Assembly: GCA_032164245.1 (NCBI GenBank)
Contig: JAVMKO010000003.1
Location: 62,008,390-62,072,389, forward strand
Length of the DNA stretch: 64,000 bases
From: Sternotherus odoratus
Taxonomy: Eukaryota; Chordata; Testudines; Kinosternidae
Reading direction: 5' to 3'
Shown here: piece after piece, positions 35,886 to 47,448 of the stretch
Layout of the letters: the number at the start of each line of letters is the position of its first letter
Position numbering within the stretch: position 1 is the first letter of the stretch
Notes under the pieces: model-generated
Told to the model about the DNA's origin: nothing
Databases searched by the model: none
Seen by the model: only the letters and a program-made list of their open reading frames with translations
Position numbers and translations under genes: made by a program

Positions 35886-37284
35886 ACTTTTGTGCTGTAT
35901 CATAGGTCTCTGCATTCTCCTCTCAACTTTAACTTCACCATGATACAGGAAACGTGGTCTTTGTTTTGTATTTAAATCATACACTCTGTAGCTTCCGTGA
36001 TGTTTCTGGATGAGTAGCATCAAGCTCCTTTTTCTGCCTTGAATCTAGCAGACTTTCGGGATCCATCTAAGAAAAGATTAATTTTCCTTCATATTTTTAG
36101 TTTTAACAAGAAACCTTTTAAGCTGAGGCAGCAGTTCCTGTGCAGATTATTCTAATTGGATCTTTCTAGGCCATTTCTTTCTCTCTGACCCTTCAGAGGA
36201 GATGCTGTTGACTTGGACAAGCTGTGCCAGGTTGCATTGATGTTTAAATAATAGAATATTCTCAGCTAACATCAGACACAAGCCTTATCTTACTTAGAAC
36301 TTCTGGTTGGACTCAGATCCTAAACCCAGAAGTATAATTCCAACACTCTATTGCTAGCATTTCAGCACTTTCTGTCAGAATAAATATATCTAATGGAACA
36401 AGTCATCTAGAAAATAACTTCTAGCATTTTTTTTACTGAAACAAATAAAAATCATTTCAACACTCAGCCCCAAGCAGAGACGATATCTGCCTTTAAAAAT
36501 AGCTACTTCAAAGAAGTGCAGAACACATTTGCATAAACCATGGCTGTCAGATTGTTTGTGTTTAGTTCAAGGAGACAAGAATTAATTGTAAAATGCTATG
36601 TAGGGAATTTGTTCCTACAGTGTCTATAGGGGCAAACCACTTCAAGCACAAGGATTTTAAACAGAATGGTTAAAAGGACTAACCTTCAAATAATATTTCC
36701 CCTCCCATTAGGGTTAAGTACATAGACACATCTCAATGGGATACTAATTGCATGTGTTTGTTTAAGCTCTGTTAATAAGATTTCACTGAAAGGGGTGCAC
36801 ATACAGTGTAATCAGGTATTTTAGCTCCTTTATTGATTAATGGAAGGGTCAACAATGGATCCTTGGTGCACTGGAAGGAAGTCTAGCATGTACCTCGTAA
36901 GTATCCAGTGCTGCACACAAGATCAAAAGCATTCTTCTGTTTTTCTGGATGATCAAAGAAGAGATGTATTCCTAGGACCCTCAACCCAGCAGCACTGCAG
37001 AACTAGCATCCACATCTGTGAAGGTAATAATGGAAGCCCTTGGAGCACTGCTTGACTGAAGACAATCAGAATGCTAAGAGATCGACTGCACTGGTTATAT
37101 TGGATCACTACTTGCCATGAAGTTTTAACATAGAAAATAGGGTTTCACAGTGAGACAAATCCCAAAGTCCTCACTCAGGGCTGCATTCAGCAACAGGATC
37201 CACCCAGGTGCACCTTTGCCCCACATGGGGCCCCATTCACTTCAGTGGTGCCTTCATTTGCATTTAGGTCTTATTAATTAAAAT
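35886..37284. other. Unassigned DNA
   Basis: No gene or element recognised; open frames under 72 codons. Confidence 0.35.
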
Positions 37285-37371
37285 GGAGTTTGCCATTGTG
37301 GGTTTTTACAACTGTGGCTGATGTAGTTATGTTGACTTACATTTTACATATAAACCAGGCCTAAACCCAGA
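37285..37371. mobile_element. DNA-transposon MITE remnant
   Basis: The run gatgtagttatgttgactta followed by aaaccaggcct resembles the right end of PIF/Harbinger-type MITEs. The left end is not identifiable. Low support. Confidence 0.25.
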
Positions 37372-37639
37372 GGGCCTGATTCAAAGCCCACTGAACTCAA
37401 TGACAGTTTCTCCTGACTCTTCGGACCAAGCTGCTCCAGTCGAGGCATAGCAGAGTGGTAGTCTCTCTGCCCCACCCCTCCGTGTTGACAGGTCTTCTAT
37501 ACCTTCCAGTGGAATTCTCAGCTGACTAATTGCAGTCAGAATCGGGCTCCTTGGTGCCACCTGACTGTGCAAAGCAGCCAGGCTACAATGAGAAACTGTC
37601 TTAGAAATCTTTCCTAAGATTGTGATAGAAATAGAAACA

Positions 37640-37815
37640 GCAGTGCAAGAGAGGGCATAACATATAATATAACTATTCTTTGTTTTTGTGTGGTTTGTTA
37701 TCCATTTATTAATATATCCAGAAATCCCATTTGCTATTTCAGTGGCTGATGCACACTGGGCAGCTATCTTCATTGAGCTACCAGTGATGACTCCTGAGTC
37801 TTTCTCCTTGCCTGG
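37640..37815 (-). pseudogene. CR1 reverse-transcriptase C-terminal fragment
   Basis: The minus-strand frame reads EKDSGVITGSS then QCASATEIANGISGYINK, matching the CR1 ORF2 region that normally reads like EKDLGV...QCA..AKKANGILG.I.K. It lies about 100-150 codons beyond the catalytic YADD-type box. The match fades after NHTK, downstream of which the frame no longer resembles CR1. It is 5'- and 3'-truncated, with no functional capacity. Confidence 0.7.
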
Positions 37816-38823
37816 TTAAATCAGGATAAAATAGGAGCTGTGATATTAGAAAACAGGCTATACTTTTGGGCTGCCAGCTGGCCAGAAGGGTTATTGGCTG
37901 TGATTATAAAGGTGCCCTTTCATTTGCAACATTTCCAAGAGAGGTAATGGCATAATTATACAGTTCATAGACTATAACATATTGGTTTAACTCTAGAGAT
38001 TCCAATAATTGAAGGTCATGTGTCAACTCATCTTTGGTTTCCCTTTGAACTTCTATAGCACAGCTTGCCCTGTGTATAGAATATTTTTGCACGGGTTTAC
38101 TTGTGTTTATCTATTATTTAGGGGATTACTAAGAATACGGGTGAAATGTAATTTCTGTAAAAATCTATTTAAAATATTTGAAACAACTACACATTGAAAC
38201 ATCAACTTCCTCTTTATAATAAACTATGGAAAATTTTGACTATTTTTATTTGAATATTGGCAATAAAAATATTTGTTTTTATAACAGATTATAGATTTGA
38301 TTTTATTACAGCATGATGTTTTGACTAGAATCTGATTTTAAAATTTGATTTTTGCTATTAAAAATAATTTTGAGCCTTTGAAGTTATGCGTAGGTAAATT
38401 TACTTTGCTTAAAGTTGAACATATTGTGGGTTCAAGGGTTCAATTTGAACTCAGGTATAATTGAATTTTCACAGAATTCTGCTGAACAGATACTAAAATT
38501 AAGAACAATGATTGGAAAAGAGGCATAGAAAACCACCTATAACATATACACAGAAGTATTTGTTTGTGTGTGACTATGCATGCACACAGATACCATCCTA
38601 GTTTTTCATTGTTTCCCATCCCCTAACATACGTCATCTTTAGCTAAAAATAACCTTTTTCGTTGGATCACTCATAAAACACAAATAGTTTTAAATTATCC
38701 TAGACTTTAGCTAGAATTTGAACTAGTTGTGTAAACCGCTAAAAATAGTGTGAAACACTCCAAAAATGTGTAGTTCCATAAAGTTCATTGATCATAACTG
38801 AAATGCCCATTTCAGCTAAAGGT
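37816..38823. other. Unassigned, very AT-rich DNA
   Basis: Strongly AT-rich, especially 38200-38400; no gene or element recognised. Confidence 0.4.
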
Positions 38824-38888
38824 TCTGATCCAAAGCTTTCTGCAGCCAATGGAAAGATTCCCGTTGGCTTTAGCAGACTTTTGATTAG
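38824..38888. mobile_element. Fold-back MITE, about 65 bp
   Basis: The left arm ctgatccaaagctttctg and the right arm agcagacttttgattag are imperfect inverted copies around gccaatgg / ccgttggc. One hairpin, no coding capacity. Confidence 0.55.
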
Positions 38889-39170
38889 ACGTGGAACACA
38901 TTTGTTTATCTCGCCTTCTCAATATTCATGATAAGCTACGATCAATGATGAAATATTATTTCTGATTTTTCCCACATCCTGAGAATACTACTTGTTGTAT
39001 AATATCATAAAATTTAGTTAGAATATCACATTCTCCAAGCTCAGCATGTTTTAATATGTTTGTTGTTAGATCTTTACCTACAATAAAGGTAGTGATGCCT
39101 ACAGAACCTCAGAATCTTGTACCTGTCTCTTCAATGCCACACAGAGGGGAAAAAAAAGATATGGGCAAAT

Positions 39171-39247
39171 CTTTAGCTGATGAAAATCAGTAAAGCTCTG
39201 CTGAAGTCAATGGAGCTACAATGATTTACAAAACCAAAGGATCTGGC
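39171..39247. mobile_element. Fold-back MITE, about 77 bp
   Basis: The left arm (ctttagctgatgaaaatcag, taaagctc) and the right arm (gagctacaatgatttac, ccaaag) are imperfect inverted copies around gaagtcaatgg. This resembles the common sauropsid palindromic MITE that ends in ggatctggcc. Confidence 0.6.
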
Positions 39248-40059
39248 CAATACAGATGTGTGATAACAATGTATTTTATTTCTAGACACTCTAGCAGACC
39301 AAACAGATATGTAGCTGGTTGGCAAAATGCATTCTACCTGTATAACTTCTGATTTCATCAGACAGTTAGGCTACTTGTTTTGATGGATTGAACTAAACAG
39401 AGTGCTGCAAATATTTAATGTTTTGCATTTTAAATCAATGGCATCAAAAGTAGTGTGTTGCCTGCATAGTCATTAATACTGATATCAGGAGGCATAGGAG
39501 GCAAGATTCTGATCTTGATAACATCAGATTAAGTCTAGAGTAACTCGACTAACTTTGAAATCATAATTTTATCCACTGTGTATCATTCAGGACAATATAC
39601 AAGGTAGGTAATATTTTATCTGTCCTTAGTAATTTTCCAGGTTGAGAGAACTATTTTAGCTGAACACCAAGTGTAAACTTTGCATGAGCTAGAGTTAACT
39701 TCATTGCTCTTCTCCAGTGCCTAAGCCATCCTCTCCTCCTCCCCGCCACAACTCCCATAGAAAAGCAGCTGGAGACCCAGAATTTAGTCTCTAAGGATTT
39801 CACATTCAATCCAGAAAAGAACAAAAGGAATGAACTTAATTAAGTACCAAATTTATAAAATCTTATGATAAACATAATTAATAACTTAATTTTATAACAT
39901 AGCATAGCTACTTTATCATCCGCATGCATTATCTTCACAGTTGTACATAAACATAAATAAAGAAATAAAATTAAATCAAAACAGTTCAATTCCCACAGAA
40001 ATACAGTCAGAAGAAACTTGAGAGTTCCGAAAAGCTTTGGTTGAGGTCACTTGAGTCTG
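39248..40059. other. Unassigned AT-rich DNA
   Basis: No gene or element recognised. Confidence 0.35.
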
Positions 40060-40975
40060 AGGCTACATCTACACTAGAGAGTCATGTCGATGATCATAAA
40101 CCACTGTAATTACATCACTTCTGCATATTCACACGCCGCTCCTTGCGTCAGCAGAGCGCATCCACAGTTGAGGCACTAACTTCGACAGAAAGTGCAGTGC
40201 ACTCTGGGTAGCTATCCCACTGTGCAACTTGCCACTTTCTGCCACTAGGAGTTCTGGGAACAGATTGCAGTGCATCATGCGAGCAGGCTTACAGGATGCA
40301 GTTTTCTTCTTCATCATTCCATGTTTCACACCATTTTTCAACTTCCCCTGTCAACTGCACCCACAGTCTCTGCCTGAAAGGATGGATCTTGGTCTGCTCC
40401 AGCCTTGTGATGACTGTTATGAACAGAATGTGGTTGATCCTGCAGTATTTCATGAGTTGTGAATCTCAAAATGAATTGGTGATGCCTGCCTTGCTATGTG
40501 CCATGGAAAGAAACAATTCAAGATTGATGTTGGCATTTATGGCGTAGCTGCACACAGAGGACCATCAGGATTGTACTTAGGAAACAAAACTGAGCAGTAG
40601 GCTCACATTATTATGCAGGGATGGGATGAAGAGCAGTGGGTGCAAAACTTCTGGATGTGCAAAGCCACCTTCCTGGAACTGTGTGCAGAGCTCGCCCCAG
40701 CCCTGTCAACAAGGACACCAAAATGAGAGCTCCACTCACAGTACAGAAGTGAGTGGCAATCACTGTGTGGAAGCTGGCAACTCCGAACTGCTACTGGTCC
40801 TTCACAAATCAGTTTGGAGTTGGGAAGTCCACTGTGAGCATTGTGGTGATGCAAATGTGCAGGGCCATTAATCACCTCCTGCTACGAAGGATTGTGACTC
40901 TGGGTAATGTGCGGAAAATACTGGATGGCATTGCGGCAATGGGATTCCCTATCTGCGGCAGAGTAATAGGATGAT
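40060..40975 (+). pseudogene. PIF/Harbinger (HARBI1-like) transposase relic
   Basis: The left end ggctacatctacactag (40061-40077) resembles a Harbinger terminus. Degenerate frames then match the N-terminal half of the HARBI1-like DDE nuclease family. One frame (about 40625-40720) reads EEQWVQNFWMCKATFLELCA and stops after TRTPK. After a frame change near 40710 the match continues through KMRAPLTVQK, a stop, then VWKLATP, FGVGKSTV, INHLLLRRIVTLGNV and DGIAAMGFP. The catalytic aspartate region (normally soon after GFP..GG.IDGTH) is lost. At least one frameshift and one stop make it non-functional. No right terminal repeat was found. It belongs to the superfamily I suggest could mobilise the MITEs at 1-195, 9921-10204 and 45512-45791, though not necessarily the same family. 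Confidence 0.8.
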
Positions 40976-42263
40976 TACATCTTCTGGTCAATAAGGTTTA
41001 AGAACCTTTTAAATAATTTCCTAAACTATTGATTTGTTGTTCCTCAGGCATTGCTACTACACTGGTTCTGCCTTGTGTCCTTCCTGGTCCCGTTGTTGTT
41101 CATCACACACACAGGAATAAAAGGCTGGACAGAAAGTACAGCAGGGAATTCAGTAACCACTAAAGGAACAAAGCAGAAAACCTTTTGAAATTGTGCTCTG
41201 CCATGTGACTAGCACAAAACCTGTGTGTAGCGTGACAGAAGCTGTGAGAGACTTGGCAGCTCTCTTTCAGCAAAGAAAATTTTGAAGTGCAACTCCCACC
41301 AAATGAAAAGGGTAAAGTCAGTACAGATAATAATTCCATACCTAGGTAGCAGTGGCTAGTTTAAGATTAAAGGTGAAATACAAACATAAAAGAAGAAAAA
41401 GGATTGTGGTAAAGGAAAGATTTGCATGGGTATCAGAGATCAACAACAATGACCAACAAACAAACTCTCAAACTCTAGAGTATTTACTCATCAGGCAAAA
41501 TTAGACTGTAGCTGTATCCCAGGGCAACATTATATTTCTGTGTGAGCCTGCCAATATCCAGTTGAATATTCACTCTGCAGCTGTCCATGATGCCCTACAG
41601 TGATAAATGAATACTGGTGTGTTAAATTGGAAGTGCAGAAACTGCATAGTTTAAAACAAAATTAATAGATAAGGATAGCCTTAAAAATGTTTTTGTGTAT
41701 AATAATGTTAGCTTGAGGCTGCGATGAGAAACCTCTAGCTTTTTTTCAGCAGCTGCAGCTTCAAAGCTATGACAGCTAAACATTAACACTGTTATGTTTG
41801 GTAAACCATGAATACTACTTTCTTTAATTTTTCAGCCAATATTTCATTCCTAAAATGGCTCTAACTTTATCAGTTTTTCAAATTATATCCATACTGTCAT
41901 CAGTCTTCTCCTCTGAGGAGCGGGCACTTCATCTCTATGCCCCACATAAAGACATGCCATTTCCACTGATGGTGCTAAGGGCTTTTCATTTAGACAGAAC
42001 CAATGTTGTCCTACTCTAAAGAGCCTATGCTGGGTTTACACACATTTTTCCAGCTGGGGAGTTCAGAACCACAGGGCTCCTTGCATGCTGATGTGAAGGA
42101 AGTGGTCAGGAATGGGTAAGACCAGTGGATCTACTGGCTATAATAAAGGTTTGCATAGCAGAAGTACTGGTGAGCAACTGTTACATCTTTCCTTTCCTTC
42201 AAAATCAAGCTTACATAAAACAAAATGTCCACCAAAGATGATAACCAGAAACAAATACTTCCT
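40976..42263. other. Unassigned DNA
   Basis: May contain the decayed rest of the Harbinger element near 40976-41200, but I cannot match it. No gene seen. Confidence 0.35.
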
Positions 42264-42813
42264 TGTCATAAGTAGAAAGTAGCCTAGACTTGCTTTTTAC
42301 CTATAAAGGGTTAACCTGAAACAGGAGAGGGGATGATGTAACGGAGCTGCTAATCAACCTGGCAGACAGAGTTTAGTTTCGGTTTATCTTTCTCTCGGTG
42401 TGGAGTTGTTCGCCGGCTATGGGAAGGACCCACACCTATTTCTCTATCTACCTAATAATATTCTAACAAAATCATGTCCAGCAGTAAGTGAAGTGTATTC
42501 TTGAACTGTATCACTTGATAATTGATCCACAGTTTTCCTTGCTGTTAAGCTGTAGCAGAGGGAAAAATTCCAAGGGAAGGGGTCAGGAGGTTGAGTGATG
42601 TTAAGGGTTTTTCTATTGATTTCTGTACAAGGGGTTTATGCTTTTCTCTTTTTCTTTAATTAAATTCTTGCTTTTAAGATTCTGACTGCTTGTTTCTAGT
42701 GAATAGATCCTGGTTTGGATCAGGCACATCTCACTGAAAGTGAGGGTATTAGACCATGTTCTCAAATCTCTCCAAGATAAAGGGAGGAGATTTGAGTGGT
42801 GTTACAGTAGGGA

Positions 42814-43119
42814 AATTAGCAGATGCACAGGTATCATCAACATTGTGGATGAGTTAAAAAGGTGATGATGGGGGTGGCTGGGTCACGTTCTTCGAATGAA
42901 AAACACCAGACACCCTAAGATAGCCCTAAGATGGACTCCACCTGAAAAGCGTAAGCGAGGCAGACCAATGGGTACCTGGAGAAGAACTGTGGAAGAGGAA
43001 CTGAAGATGATGAATAAAATGTGGAATGAAATCAGCTGGCTTGCCCAAGATCGAGAGGCATGGAGGAGATTTGTTGGTGCCTTATACTCCAGCGGGAGTG
43101 AAGAGGATTGATGATGATG
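42814..43119 (+). mobile_element. 5'-truncated LINE insertion, 306 bp
   Basis: Flanked by a perfect 10-bp target duplication acagtaggga (42804-42813 and 43120-43129). It ends in a gat microsatellite tail (gattgatgatgatga), the kind of short-repeat 3' end used by some non-LTR retrotransposons instead of poly(A). It encodes only the end of a reverse-transcriptase ORF. The duplication shows target-primed insertion into the LTR after the LTR had already integrated. Confidence 0.88.
42866..43111 (+). pseudogene. Non-LTR retrotransposon ORF2 C-terminus
   Basis: The frame is open from the tgg at 42866 to the TGA at 43109-43111. It reads WGWLGHVLRM, then ALRWTPPEKRKRGRPMGTW, RRTVEEEL and AQDREAWRRFVGAL. 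This WLGH.LRM...KRKRGRP..TWRR....AQDR..WR pattern is the conserved C-terminal tail of many LINE reverse transcriptases. Clade cannot be fixed from this part alone (RTE-like is possible). No stops interrupt it, implying a fairly recent or slowly decayed insertion. Confidence 0.8.
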
Positions 43120-43332
43120 ACAGTAGGGATTCCAATTTACCCTAACCCATGGTTTTGGGGGCTCAAATTGGTGATGGCAGCATTATTCCAAGTCCCAACT
43201 GGAGAAGTTTGGGTTTTGGGGGAAAAGTTTTAACCTAAGCTGATAAAATAAGCTTTGGGGGTTATTTCTTCTTTCACGTGGGGTCCCCACATCTTTACTC
43301 TAGAGTTCAGAGTGGGGAGACACACCTTGACA

Positions 43333-43619
43333 GTCCTCCTTCAGTAGCTGGAGCCTATGTCTGCTGGTCCTGGTGTTTTTCATTGTTAATGACTATCAGG
43401 AATATATTACTTTAAACAGAATCTGAGAACTGTCAGTGGCATTCTGAATGTCCAGATATGCTCTTTGTTTATCAGTGTTAAGTTTAATGTGACCCCAAGG
43501 TACACTGGAGGTTGAGTCAGATACGTTCACGTCATGACCCCTGTTAATCTCCCATTCCAACTAATCTTGGAAGAGACCAAATCTGACAACATGCACCAAG
43601 ACTGCAAATGGAACACCTA
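43333..43619. other. Unassigned DNA
   Basis: No gene or element recognised between the LTR and the CR1 3' end. Confidence 0.3.
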
Positions 43620-43861
43620 GATCAGTTAGGCTGGAAATAAGGTGCACTTTTTAAAAAATGAGGGTAATTAACCATGGGGAAATTTTACCAAATGTTGTGG
43701 TGGGTTCTTCAACACTAGAAATTTTTAAATCATGATTGGATGTGGTTGGTGTTGTCATTTGGATATGAAACAGGAATAAATTCTGGAAAATCCTATGGCC
43801 TGTGTTATGCAGGAGGTCAGGCTAGATGATCCTTTCTGGCATAAAAATCTATGAATCCCAT
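43620..43861 (+). mobile_element. CR1 LINE 3' end
   Basis: It contains atttttaaatcatgattggatg, ggataaattctggaaaatcctatggcctg-like phrases (43778-43803), ttatgcaggaggtcaggctagatgatcctttctggc, and ends in aaaatctatgaatcc. These are the CR1 3' untranslated landmarks, finishing in the family's atgaatctatg-type terminus. 5' truncated, non-coding. Confidence 0.75.
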
Positions 43862-45304
43862 GACTGCCATCTGCTCTCTTTGTGCAGCGAGAGTCTGTTG
43901 ATGGTGTGGAACATTACTGGAAGTGCTGAAACTGCATCTGAATGATTACAAAATGCTCAATTTGTGGGTGTGTTTCAACAGCAAACTTGGGAATATACGA
44001 ACTGGGGGCACCAGCTCACAAAGTAAAGAAGACAAAATCATGCAATCAGTGGGCTTGATACAAGTTGACCCAGGTCAACATGACTCTTTTGGATTGAAAA
44101 ATAATCAAGTGAATGATTGTTGAGAGGGTAAAAGTGTCTGTGTCCTCCAAAGTGTTAATTAGAGGAAACCAGTAATGAATGCCCTCAGGGCATATTTTTG
44201 GAACATTTGACTCCTTTGAGAACAGTCTAATTGCTAAGTAGAGTAAATTAGGTAGTTAATTCCTCCATTAACATCTGAGGAGGTACTTGATGCTCTGAGA
44301 CAGAAGGCCTCGGGGTAACTAAGACCCTGCTTCAGGGGACATTTCACAGACCAAGTTCCTGAGAGGGGGAAAGAAGATAAGTCTCCATCTAAAACTGATA
44401 GCTATGCAGGCTTCGTTTTCCGATCAAGACACTGTGTTAGGCCAACATAATAGTTACTTAGAATTTATGCTTGGGCACTTGAGGCTTACTAGGGAGATGA
44501 GTATTATATAATCTTTACTGTTTGTGTGACTCTCTTAAATAAATTACTATGCATTAATCATTTTTTTCCATCTTTTCACTGGTATTGGTAACGATCTGCT
44601 CAGCTGTGGGCCATTAAAGATTGTTTCAATAAATTCTGGCTCCTTGCATCTTTTCCTTCCACCCTGGAGTGGAACCACATTGATTCTACTATACAGTCGA
44701 ATCCACTATACTATACTTCACTGAGTTGGGGTGCAAGAGTGAGACCCATTTAATTGACATTGGGATTTCAAAACCGGTAATCAGAGCAAAGCCATTTAAG
44801 TTAAAAACAAAACAGCTCACATCTGTGCAATAGAGTAGGACTATGCTAAATTAGCACTCATTTTTAGCAAGATCTTTCTTCTTTACTCTTTTCTTTCCTT
44901 ACTCTTATGAATTTCAGTCTGAATCTTAATGCTATTTTATTTTTGCTAGTGTTATTAAAAAAGGTTCCATTAATTTACATTAACCAAAGACTCCTTTGAG
45001 AATCCTCTTTGAAATTAATAGGATTTGATTGCTTGCAATTCCACATGCAAGTTAATGTGATCTAACAGGCACTGCATCTGCACACAAACACTGTGTGAAA
45101 TTATAATTATAACTAGTAAGTAGAGCAAGAGAGGAAAATTTTGTCTAATTTTCATGCAAGCTTTGACTCCTGATTTTTTCCATTTCATACACCCATTACT
45201 TCTGTCTATTATGGCAGTGTTGGCAAACACTAGGGTGAAATGTAGACTGAAAACAATCCTGTTGCCCACTACTTTCAGTTTTGCTACAGTTTGCATTAAG
45301 GTAT
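43862..45304. other. Unassigned DNA
   Basis: No gene recognised. Two aataaa motifs (near 44538 and 44631) lie in AT-rich DNA, but no LTR ends or coding region accompany them. Confidence 0.35.
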
Positions 45305-46294
45305 TGTGAGAAAACTCTGTTCTTTTCTCAGTAGGTCCCACGCTTCCTGGTGGATATTGCTATCCTCAGAGTCTCCCTGTGACCAACAACATAGCCCTTC
45401 TCTCTCTAGAGTCAAGAGTCACAACCTACTGAGCCATTTTCACCATAAGCCAGTAAGGGAGGGGAGGAGAATCAACCTTCCCTTGTACAATCTCTGCTGT
45501 CTCCCAATTTAGGGCTGACTACCAGGGGGATCGACGGCAGATACGCAAATTCAGCTACGTGAATCACGTAGCTGAAGTTTGCGTATCTGCAGCCAACTTA
45601 CCTGCCATCCTCACGGTGGTGGCAGTCAGCTGCGCGCTCCCCTGTTGACTCCAGCTTGTGCCTCCCGGCAAGCTGGAGTCAATGGGGGCGCCGCGAGCGA
45701 TCAATTTCTCACATCTTCACCAGACACGAGAAATCGATCGCTAACAGATCAATCGCTACCCGCCGATCTGGCGGGTAGTGAAGACCAGCCCCATAGTGAT
45801 TAATCAAGGAGGGGAAGGGGTAGCCAGGGCCCACCCTCTACTCCAATCTCCAGCCCAGGTACCCTAATAGTAGCAGCTATGGTAGCTGACTTTTTGAAAA
45901 TAGGACATGCACAATTCCCTGGGCCATTTCCCCACAGCAGCCTCCACTTCCTCAATATCTACTTCACTGTTACTTCAGGGCCTCCTTTCTTGTGTCTGAT
46001 ATGGTTTGTACTGCTTAGCTCCTCCAACAGCACTGCTTCCTCCTACAGCTCCTGGCACCTGCCCCCAACTGACTAATTGGGAGGATTTTAACTAGCTTCA
46101 GCCAGCTCCTAACTGGCTTCAGGTGTCCCAATCAACCTAGATATTTTTTCTGCCTTCTGGAAAGATCTTAATTGGCCCCAGGTGTCTTAATTGACCTGGA
46201 GCAGCAACCATTTACTTATCCTCAGGGATTTGTTTAGCCTGGGGCTAATATATCTGTCTATATATCTATAGACATATAGCCTTGCCCCATCACA
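45305..46294 (-). mobile_element. Solo LTR, ~710 bp, split by a MITE
   Basis: Ends tgtgagaaaa and ccccatcaca give TGTGA...TCACA inverted termini. Matching 4-bp flanks gtat lie at 45301-45304 and 46295-46298. On the minus strand it begins TGTGATGGGGCAAGG, which I recall as the start of a turtle LTR family. Subtracting the MITE at 45512-45791 leaves about 710 bp. No retroviral genes adjoin. Confidence 0.78.
45512..45791. mobile_element. Two-hairpin MITE, 280 bp, inside an LTR
   Basis: Ends gggctgacta and agaccagccc. Hairpin one is ttcagctacgtg...cacgtagctgaa (45550-45577); hairpin two pairs gcgatcaatttctcac with cacgagaaatcgatcgc (about 45697-45743). It has the same plan as 9921-10204. Hairpin one is better preserved here than there, which points to a younger or less eroded copy. 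No clear 3-bp target duplication. Confidence 0.85.
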
Positions 46295-47399
46295 GTATAG
46301 ATTTATCAATACACCCTGGGTTAGTTAAGCACATGGTTAAAATTAAATATGTGGGTAAGTGCTTTTCTGAGCGGGGGCCTAAGTGCTGTGTAGCAAAGTT
46401 TGTCAACTGCTAAATATCTATATAGCATAATAGAGGGTAACATCAGTTTGTGCTATTCCTTTATCCTACAAAAAGCTATTCAAACTGTAGACTACAATAT
46501 ATTGATTTCTAAATTAAGTGGTTAGAGTTTTGAAATTGGAACATTAGCCTACCTCACAGGCGGTTTAAAGTACAGTGGTATAAACAGTGGTCTTAAAGGG
46601 AGCAAGATTGTCTTTGCAGGTTATTACTTTGCGGGTAGTCCAAGGAACAATATTTGAACACCTTTTGGTTTCATTTTCACAGATCATTTCTTCAGACAAT
46701 GACAGTATTCTAAATTGATTGTTATGAAACAATGATTGTGAATATGATGCATTAGTTAAGAGAAATCATTCAGCTGAAGAGGTTCAAAGTGATCAGCAGA
46801 AGAACTTTGATCAGGTGTAACGCTGAGCACTAAATCTAAGAACAGTTACTTTTTAAAATATGTGGTTAAAAACACTTGTTTTTGATTTTTTTAAAATTAT
46901 GTTTGTAGGGGTTTTTTTCACACAAATGTTTTGACCAGCTCTGATGGGTAGCAAGGAGATTAATACTCTCCTAATACTGTACTATTTTACTATAAAGAGA
47001 GATAATTTAACAAGACTAGAGAGCTGAAATTCTGACATTTTCTTATTTTGAAGTCATGTTTAATGGCATTTAGTATGTGAACTCACCTTTGTGTGTGGAG
47101 ACCATAATAGAGAAAAAATAATAATATTTCACTATGAGTTTTAACTTTGATTGTGATGTTTTCCATAAACCGTATTCTTTTAAATATACATTGGGAATTA
47201 GGAGATTCTACAGAGTGGAGGTCCACAATATAGCCAAATGAACAAGACAATATTTTTATGTCAATGTCTCTTTTAAGCATAATGGAAGAACACTGTAGAC
47301 TAATCAGTTCCATTGAGGTAGCTTATTCACTGCACAAGTTTCTGGAAATATCTACTTCATAACTGTGTAACCTTCAGAGCCTGCTCAGTAAAAACCTAT
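46295..47399. other. Mostly unassigned DNA, one MITE fragment
   Basis: At about 46318-46395 the phrase gttaagcacatggttaaaatta followed by gtaagtgcttttctgag belongs to the same fold-back family as 11396-11875, here as a half-element. The rest is AT-rich and unrecognised. Confidence 0.4.
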
Positions 47400-47448
47400 G
47401 CTGAAATAAACTAGTTAATCTCTAAGGTGCTACAAGTATTCCTTGCTT
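47400..47448 (+). mobile_element. PLE family-B terminal fragment
   Basis: tgctgaaataaactagttaatctctaaggtgctacaag-type sequence (split here as tgctgaaataaactagttaa and tctctaaggtgctacaag) is the extreme 3' part of the family-B terminus, in the plus orientation. The hammerhead-like hairpin upstream is missing. Confidence 0.6.

Larger units (their letters stand above)
42264..43332 (+). mobile_element. Solo LTR, ~750-bp family, copy 2 (split by a LINE)
   Basis: It starts tgtcataagt and ends cttgaca (TGTCA-type ends). Flanking 5-mers are ttcct (42259-42263) and gtcct (43333-43337), a target duplication with one mismatch. Removing the LINE insert 42814-43119 and one 10-bp duplication leaves about 753 bp, the same as copies 1 and 3. 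Shared landmarks with the reverse complement of copy 3 include tataaagggttaacctgaaac near the start and ctctagagttcagagtgggga near the end. Confidence 0.88.

Noticed and set aside
37381..37773. 130-codon minus-strand frame as a possible host exon
   Set aside because: Its N-terminal part is a CR1 reverse-transcriptase fragment; the remainder has no domain.
44538..44636. Two aataaa motifs as a gene 3' end
   Set aside because: No coding sequence upstream, and such hexamers are expected often at this base composition.
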